From contig UWYS01000006.1 in the NCBI GenBank assembly GCA_900291925.1, positions 558,001 to 622,000 of the forward strand: a stretch of DNA of 64,000 bases. The letters are read 5' to 3'. Made by a program: the position numbers and the translations under genes. Positions within the stretch are counted from its first letter, which is position 1. The number at the start of each line of letters is the position of its first letter. Shown one piece after another: positions 56,789 through 64,000 of the stretch. Origin of the DNA: Thecaphora thlaspeos (Eukaryota; Basidiomycota; Ustilaginomycetes; Urocystidales; Glomosporiaceae). The notes beneath the pieces were generated by a model. It did no database searches. It had not been told where the DNA came from and saw only the letters and a list, made by a program, of their open reading frames with translations.

Positions 56789-59700
56789 ATGGCTCAAAAC
56801 GCCGCAGGTCAGGGCGGAGACCTGATTTTGCTCGTTCCTGGCGCCGCCGGCAACGGTACTCCTTCGGACGATGCCCTCTCGCTAATCCTCCAGCAGCGCT
56901 TCCGCTCCGAGCAGCCCTACACCCGCCTCTCGTCGACCAACCTCATCGTCGTCAACCCGCTGCGAGCGCTCAGCAATCTCAGCGATGCCAGCGCCGAAGA
57001 CTACAAGAACAAGTGCTACAAGCACGCACAGTGGGAGCAGCAGAGGGCCGAGAGTCCAGAGGACGCGCTGCCGCCGCATCCCTATGAGCTGGCCGCACGC
57101 GTCTATCACATGATGCAGCGGACGAAAGAGTCTCAGAGCGTGGTCTTCGGGTGAGTTAATCCCGCTATCCTTTCTCTTGCATCGCCTGCGACGGGCAAGC
57201 CGCGAACTTCCCTTGACTCTGTTCTCTCCCTGCGCCTCGTTGAGAAGCGGAGCTGACCCATCGCGACCGTGCTTCTTTGTACATTGCATCTTTCCTCCTC
57301 GTTGCTCGACGCCACTCAACGCGACAGCGGCATGACCGACTCGGGCAAATCTTACACGTCCAGGCTCTTCACGCAACAGCTGCTTCGCCTCTCGGCCTCC
57401 GGCAGCAAGCGCGAGCTCCGACTCGCCGACCAGGTCAAGGGCCTCGACGTCCTCCTCGGCTCGTTCGGTGCCGCCAAGACAAAAGCGAACGGAAACGCTT
57501 CGAGGCATGGACGCTACCTCGAGCTCCACTACGACCGGTCCTCGCGCCTCGCTGCGGCCAAGGTGCTGACCTTTGGCCTCGAGAAGCGCCGCGTCAATCG
57601 ACTTGGACCCGAGGAACGCACCTTCCATGTCTTCTACCAGCTGCTCGCCGGCGCCACCTCCGAGGAGAGGGACGCCCTGAAGCTCGACGACGTCACATCG
57701 TACGCGCTGCTCGCGTCGTCCGGCTGCTACCGGCTGCCCGGCGGCCCGTCGAGCGATGACTCGATCGCCATGGATGAGCTGCGCGGCGCGATGAAGGCGC
57801 TCGGCTTCAAGCAGAAGCAAGTCCACGGCATCTTCACGATTCTCTCCGCGATTCTTCTGCTCGGCAACCTCGAGTTCGGTGAGCCCCACGACGCCGCTGA
57901 GGCTTCCGTCGTCAGCAACCGAGCTGTGCTCGATGACGCGGCTGATCTGCTGGGAGTGCCCGCCGAGGACCTCGAGCTTGCGTTGACCAGCAGGTCGCGG
58001 TTCGTCCGCAAGGAGCTCGTCAACTCGTTCCTCAATGCGGAGGCCTCGCGCGCCCAGCGTGACAGCCTGATGCGTGACCTCTACGCGACGCTGTTCGCCT
58101 TTGTCGTCGAGACTGCCAATCACAAGATCGCCCCCGGCTCCGACGAGGCCTACCCCACGCACGTCGTTCAGCTCGACGTGCCCGGTTTCCAGTCGCGTGC
58201 CAGCGGCAGCATCGGTGCGCCGCCGCCGAGCGGGCAGCAGGCGGACCGCTTCGAGGAGTTCGCCTTCAACACGCTGGCCGAGCTCACGCAGAACTGGATG
58301 ATGAAGCGGACATTCGATGACGTGGACCTGCGCACGAGGTCGCAGATCGACGACGGTGTGCCGATCAACGACGTTGCGTACAATGACAACTCTGCTTGCG
58401 TGGAGCTACTGCGCGGCAGCACCGTTGGCACCGCGACCGACCACAAGCCTGGCGGTCTCCTCGGAGCGCTGGATAAGGCCGTGGAGAGGGTGCGAGCGGG
58501 CGACGCCTCGGCGGACGATGACGCTTCGCTGCTACACGAACTCGACAGGCACGTCGCCCACAGCTCCTACGTGGCGTCCCACGGTGGTGCCCAGCAGCAG
58601 GCATCGCAGCCGTCGTTTGGCGTCAAGCACTACCAGGGTAGCTGCGCCTACGCCGTCAACGGCTTCGTCGAGCGAGACCTTGATCTCTTCGACTCGGCCT
58701 TCGTCCAGCTCCTCAGACGGGCGGTCAACCCTTTTGTCGCCAAGCTGTTCGCCGGGCCGAGCCTGGCGACCGAGTCGCATCCGCTCGACGTCAACACCAT
58801 CGTTACGGCCCAGGTCTCGGTGCGCCCACTGAGGAGGCCTACGCCGCTGCAGCTGGACGAGGCGGTTGAGCCGCTGCTCGACTCGCACAAGATCTACGGC
58901 GTGACCCGCCAGCTCAATGCTTGCCTCTCGGAGATCATTGCGACCATGTCCCAGGCCGGCCAGGTGTGGAACGTTGTCTGCATCAAGCCTAACGACATCT
59001 CGCAGCCGGGCTCATTTGACGCGCGCCGCGTCAAAAGCCAGGTCAAGGCGCTCGCGCTGCCCGAGATGGTGGCCCGCAAGAAGAGCGACTTCATCTGCGG
59101 TTTGCCGCACGATGAGTTTTGCCTCCGCTACAGCGACTGGGTCATCCCGGCCGCCATGTCCGCCGGCGTGACCGAGGAGTGGGAGAAGGTGCAAGCCTTT
59201 GCTATTGCCAGCGCGCTGCGCGATGGCGTCGACTACTGCATAGGCACCACACAGGTCTGGCTCTCCTACGGGACGTGGAGGAGGCTCGAGGACCGGATCC
59301 GCTCGACCGAGCCGGATGCTGCTGCCGCTGTGCGGGACGACGACGAGATCCTTGCTTCCGGTGGCTCACCGACCTCCTACCCACCCGAGGGCAAAGAGCA
59401 GCAGCAGCAGCAGCGTAAGTACCTCGCCGTTGGCGGCAACCATGGCGAGGCCGACCTGGCCGACGGCAAGGCCGGCTTCGACGCGAGCGTCGAAGACCTG
59501 CTGCTTAGCCGGCCGTCGAACGTCTCGGACCCGTTTCACTCCCCCGCCGATGAGCGTTCTATGAAGGGCGGCGCTCCGGACAGCCTTGCCGGATGGGGGT
59601 CCGAGTATGACAAGCGCGCCTACGGTGAGGCCAACGCTGGCCTGATTGGCACGCTCGAGAAGGACGGCGCGTTCGAGAACCGCGCGATCGACGCCATCGA

Positions 59701-62700
59701 AGAGGTCCCGACGACGGCGATCCGCCGGTGGTGGGTTCGCCTGACGTGGCTGGTCACCTGGTGGATACCGTCATTCTGTCTCTCGCGCTGCGGCGGCATG
59801 AAGCGTCCCGACGTCCAGATGGCCTGGCGTGAGAAGGTCACCATCTGCTTCCTCATCGCCTTCCTCTGCGGCACCATCCTGTTCTACGTCGTCGTCTTTG
59901 GCCGCCTCCTCTGTCCTGACTACGACAAGGCTTGGACCGCGAGCCAGCTGAGCGAGCACACCGGGACCAACGACTACTACGCCGCCATCCACGGCACCGT
60001 TTACGATTTTACCAAGTTCTACAAGAATGACCACTCCGACATCACCAACCTGCAGACCGACGAAACAACGATGCTGCAGCTGGCCGGCCTTGACCTGACC
60101 CCCTACTTCCCCGTTCCCCTCTCGGTCGGCTGCCAGGGGCTCGTGACTGATACGTCGCTCTCCCTCCAGCCGAACGCCAATAACACGCCCACCATCACGC
60201 AGGCGGTACACATCTCGGGCGTCCTGCAGAGCGACCAGGGCTCCAGGCTGGCCGACGAGAAATGGTACCCGGACCGCTTCCTCCCCTACGTCAAGAAGTT
60301 CAGGAAGGGCTACTACGTCTACACCAAGAAACAGATCTCGAGCGGCGGCGACTACAACGACTGGGCCGTCGTCGACGGCAAGCTGTACGACTTAACCGAC
60401 TACACGAACACGCTTTCGCTGCAGAGCTTGGTGGCGGCCTACAAGTTTCTTGACTCGACCGTCAGCGACCTGTTCAGAAGCCAGTCCGGCCAGGATATTA
60501 GCAGCGAATTCCACTCGGCGATGAATGCGCTCAACATGACCTACCGGGGCGCCACGCAGGCCTGCCTGGACAACCTCTTCTACCGCGGGCGGACCGATTT
60601 CCGCGACACAGCCAGGTGCCAGGTCCAGAACTACCTCCTGCTCGCCTTCTCGCTTGTACTCGTGGCGACCATCCTGGCCAAGTTTGTAGCTGCGCTTCAG
60701 CTCGGCACCAAGCGGAATCCGGAGCAGCAGGACAAATTCGTCATCTGCCAGGTGCCCTGCTACACCGAGGGCGAGGACGAGCTTCGGAAGACGATCGACT
60801 CGCTGGCCGGCCTCCAGTACGACGACAAGCGCAAGCTCCTCTTCCTTATCTGCGACGGCATGATCGTCGGCAGCGGCAACGAGCGTCCGACGCCGCGCAT
60901 CGTGCTCGACATCCTTGGTGTCGACCCCAAGATCGATCCTGAGCCGCTGATGTTCAAGTCAGTCGCCGAAGGGTCGAAGCAGCTCAACTACGGCAAAGTC
61001 TACTCGGGCCTCTACGAGTTCGAGGGCCACGTCGTCCCCTACGTCGTCGTCGTCAAGGTCGGCCGCCCCAGCGAGCGCTCGAGGCCGGGCAACCGAGGTA
61101 AGCGCGACACCCAGATCCTGCTGATGCGTTACCTCAACCGCGTTCACTTCGACGCCCCTATGTACCCGCTTGAGCTCGAGATTTATCACCAGATGAAGAA
61201 CGTCATCGGCATCGACCCGGCGTTCTACGAGTACATCCTCATGGTCGACGCCGACACATCGGTCAAAAAGGAAGGCCTCAACCGGCTGGTGGCCGTCTGC
61301 GCCGACGACTCGCGGATTATTGCCATCTGTGGCGAGACGAGCCTGGACAACGCTGAGGGCTCGTGGTGGACCATGATTCAGGTCTATGAGTACTACATCT
61401 CGCACCACCTCTCCAAGGCGTTTGAGTCACTCTTCGGCAGCGTCACCTGCCTGCCCGGATGCTTCTCAATGTACCGCATCCGCAGCTCGGACAAGGGCCG
61501 GCCGCTGTTCATCTCGAACCGCATTATCGACGACTACTCCGAGAGCCGCGTCGACACGCTCCACAAGAAGAACCTGCTCCATCTCGGCGAGGATCGATAC
61601 CTGACGACGTTGGTGCTTAAGCACTTCCCGGCCTTCCGCACCAAGTTCATCCCCGACGCCAAGGCCCAGACGGCGGCGCCGGACCGCTTCGGTATCCTGC
61701 TCTCGCAGCGACGACGCTGGATCAACTCGACCATCCACAACCTGGCCGAGCTGGTCCTGATGGAGGAGCTCTGCGGCTTCTGCCTCTTCTCGATGCGCTT
61801 CATTGTTTTCATCGACCTGCTTGGCACAATCATCCTGCCGGCCACCGCCATCTACCTTGTCTACCTGATCGTCGTCACGTCAACAGGCAAGGCCGCCGTA
61901 CCGATCATCTCGATTGCCATGATCGCGGCCGTCTACGGCCTCCAGATGATCATCTTCCTGCTCAAGCGCCAGTGGCAGTTTATCGGCTGGCTCGTCATCT
62001 ACGTGCTTGCCTACCCCGTCTTCTCGTTTTTCCTCCCGCTCTACTCGTTCTGGCACATGGACGATTTCTCGTGGGGTAACACGCGTATCGTCGTCGGTGA
62101 AAAGGGCGCCAAGAAGATCATCGCCGGCACCGACGACGAGCCCTACGACGACTCTATGATCCCCGTCAAGAAGTTCAGCGAGTACCAGCGCGACGTCTGG
62201 GATCAGGGCGCCCCCTCGGTCCGTTCCGGCATGACGGGTGCCGAGAGCTTGGGACCCTTCGGCAACTCGTACGCCATCCCGCACAGCGGGCCGCCGAGCA
62301 TGTACAAGGCCGGCAGCGCCTACGCCGGCTCGGCCGTGGGCTCCGAGTATGGCGCGCCATCGTATGAGGGCGACTACTTCCGCGACACCAACATCATCCA
62401 GCAGTCGCGCTCGAGGCAGGCGTCGAACAATATGTCACGCTTCAACGGAGGCGGATCGCAGGCGCCAACGAGGATGAGCTCGATGAACTTTGCCGAGCAG
62501 CAGCAGCCGAACCCGTCGATGCAGTTCAGCCCTGGTACGCCTTCGATGTTCGGCATGCCCAACATGGGTAGCATGTACGGCATGCAGCCGCCGCCCGGGT
62601 CGATGTACGGCATGCCGACGCCCGGCGTCGCCTTGTCAATGTACGGCATGCCACCGGTCCTTCCGGCCATAAGCAACCACTCGCCCTCGGCGTCGGAGGA

Positions 62701-63049
62701 CTTCAACCGCAACTCGATTATGCCGCTAGCGCAGCAGTCGACCAGCGGTGCTATGTGGGGGCAGAGCTCGATGGCGCGGCCGCAGTCGACCTTCTCGACG
62801 CTCAACGCAGCCAACCCGTTTTCGCCAGCGCCCACCCAGCTGGCCGTCAACCAATCGGCCGACCCGACCGACGACGAGCTTAGCGCGACCGTGCGCTCCT
62901 ACCTTGCCAACCAGCCCAACCTGATGAGTGTGACGAAGCGGAGCGTTCGCGAGGCCGTAACCGCGAGCTTCCCCAACGCCGACCTCTCTGGCAAGAAGGC
63001 GGCCATCAACAAGGCGATCGACGACACGCTCTCTGGCGCCACCAAGTAG
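56789..63049 (+). CDS. Chitin synthase with N-terminal myosin-like motor domain (class V/VII type)
   Basis: Integral membrane UDP-GlcNAc polymerase for cell-wall chitin. Exons 56789-57150 and 57328-63049 give 2027 residues. Residues 1 to about 780 are a myosin-like head: P-loop GGMTDSGKSY, formed across the intron (residue about 122), switch I NASRHGRYLELHY (about 178), and switch II-like QLDVPGF (about 404). A hydrophobic helix at about 957 is followed by a cytochrome-b5-like domain (WTASQLSEHTG, AIHGTVYDFTKF). The catalytic region from about 1255 has QVPCYTEGEDELRKTIDSLA, CDGMIVGSGNERPTPRI, YILMVDADTS, CLPGCFSMYRI, EDRYLTTLVLKHF and LLSQRRRWINSTIHN (Q-x-x-R-W). Several membrane helices, an extended Gly/Ser/Met/Tyr-rich linker (MYGMP repeats) and a C-terminal DEK-like domain (from about 1968) complete it. 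P-loop and switch I look usable, switch II is divergent. It ends in TAG TAG. Confidence 0.95.
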
Positions 63050-64000
63050 TAGCAACAAGCTCTTCCTGTGGTGCTGCAGACGCTTTCTACAGCCCCATCT
63101 TCTCCCCTCTCCTCTGTCTCTGCCTCTTCCACTATCAAGCTGTTCGCGGACAATCATCACCTTGTTTCGCCCCCTCCTGCCTCCTTTCCACTGCCTCTTC
63201 ACCCTGTCTCGGCTCCGAGTAGTTCCCGTCCGTCTTCCTTTCCCTCTATATGTGTATGTTGATGGCCCTTCCTCACGGGACCCCGATCCCCGACCTTCGT
63301 CGATGCAATTTCTATGGTCAGCCGAGTCTCCTCGCCTTTCTGTCTATCTAGTTTGACCAACCCGGCCCTTGTCTGCCTTCCTGCCGGTCCCAACGACAAG
63401 CCGCAAAGACGGAAAGGCGGCTGACGGCCGTGTGTCATTGATGCGGAAGATGTTCCTCTCCTTCCGCTTTTTAGAGGCCGCCGCATGTCGTCAGAGGACG
63501 ACGCGTGCCCAACGCACGCCTTGTGGCGGCTTCATCCGGACCGTGGCTAGAGGTGGGCGGCGTTAAGCAGTGTGGTAAGCAATGAGACCCTCGGGTGTAC
63601 TTCGGTTGTGATTATACAGTGTAGAAGCAGCGGAATGCCGTCTTAGGATCGAGGTGGGTGTATTTGTTCGGGGCGTTGTTCGGGGCACGTGCCGGCGCGT
63701 TTTTCACCTTGCAGGGCGTGTATATTTTGCACCTTCTTCCCAACGAGTGTTGGCGTAGCTCTCAGCTTGATAGTAGTAGTAGTAGTAGTCGAGAGGAGGC
63801 TGTGGTTATATTGTGACTGTAGCGTTGAAGCATGACTTTGATCTGACGAGGACGCGGCCGTCGCTCCGTTTTCCGACGGTCAGAATATCAAGTCTGGGGG
63901 GTCGAGAGGTCCCACCCCGCTCTGCGGTATGATCCTCTTCCTTTTCTTCCCTACTGGACCGTCACGGCCCCTAGCCCGCCAAAAGGGCCAGGGTCTTTCT
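63050..64000. other. Downstream region of the chitin synthase gene
   Basis: 951 bp with pyrimidine-rich 3' flanking sequence and a short (AGT)6 microsatellite at 63772-63789. No supported gene up to the window edge. Confidence 0.55.

Noticed and set aside
56882..58162. 426-codon minus-strand open frame antisense to the chitin synthase head
   Set aside because: Mirror frame of a GC-rich coding region; no recognisable domain, and the sense strand is clearly coding.

Overview
The window is nuclear DNA from a GC-rich fungus. It is most likely a basidiomycete of the smut lineage (Ustilaginomycotina-like), but no rRNA or other decisive taxonomic marker is present, so this is inference. The evidence is short spliceosomal introns (mostly 45-150 nt) with GTRNGT donors, CTGAC/CTAAT-type branch points and YAG acceptors; typical fungal orthologues (SEC14, SKI8, NOP14, SSF1, TIP41, a fungal GRIM-19); and a class V/VII-type chitin synthase with a myosin-like head. 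Genes lie on both strands with many divergent pairs. Exon boundaries were derived by hand; most multi-exon models close in frame.

Layout. 0.1-5.1 kb: CDC7 kinase (-), SAP18 (+), ribosomal protein eS12/RPS12 (-). 5.7-13.5 kb: RPS11/uS17 (+), clathrin light chain (+), a CCCH-plus-FG nucleoporin of the Nup42 type (-), SKI8/WDR61 (+). 13.6-27.1 kb: a large FBXO21-like F-box protein (-), NOB1 (+), TIP41 (-), NOP14 (-), complex I subunit GRIM-19/NDUFA13 (+). 27.4-31.5 kb: an unrecognised gene apparently frameshifted by a 16-bp tandem duplication (-), and a DUF262 protein (+). 31.8-41 kb: SEC14 (-), NAA10/ARD1 (+), a 1565-residue CNH-domain protein (+). 41-48.2 kb is different in character: two genes with signal peptides, an unrecognised two-exon gene, and a short-chain dehydrogenase. 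Three of these four carry an in-frame stop or a frameshift. 48.7-54.8 kb: SSF1/PPAN (+), a gag-like ORF (-), a small membrane protein (+), an Aim19-like membrane protein (-). 56.8-63 kb: chitin synthase (+), preceded by a 2-kb leader/promoter region.

Functionally the window is mostly housekeeping, with a notable share of ribosome production: RPS12, RPS11, NOB1 and NOP14 (small subunit) and SSF1 (large subunit). The most unusual signals are three genes with an in-frame TAG inside what reads as continuous coding sequence (42.33, 47.68 and 53.44 kb). All three TAGs are followed by G, two by the identical GGA AGC, whereas seven ordinary TAG stops in the window are followed by A, C or T. Others are very small exons (13 nt in GRIM-19, an inferred 2-nt exon at 53.04 kb) and two repeat-associated frameshifts. 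Sequencing error, mutation, stop readthrough and RNA editing cannot be told apart from the sequence alone.
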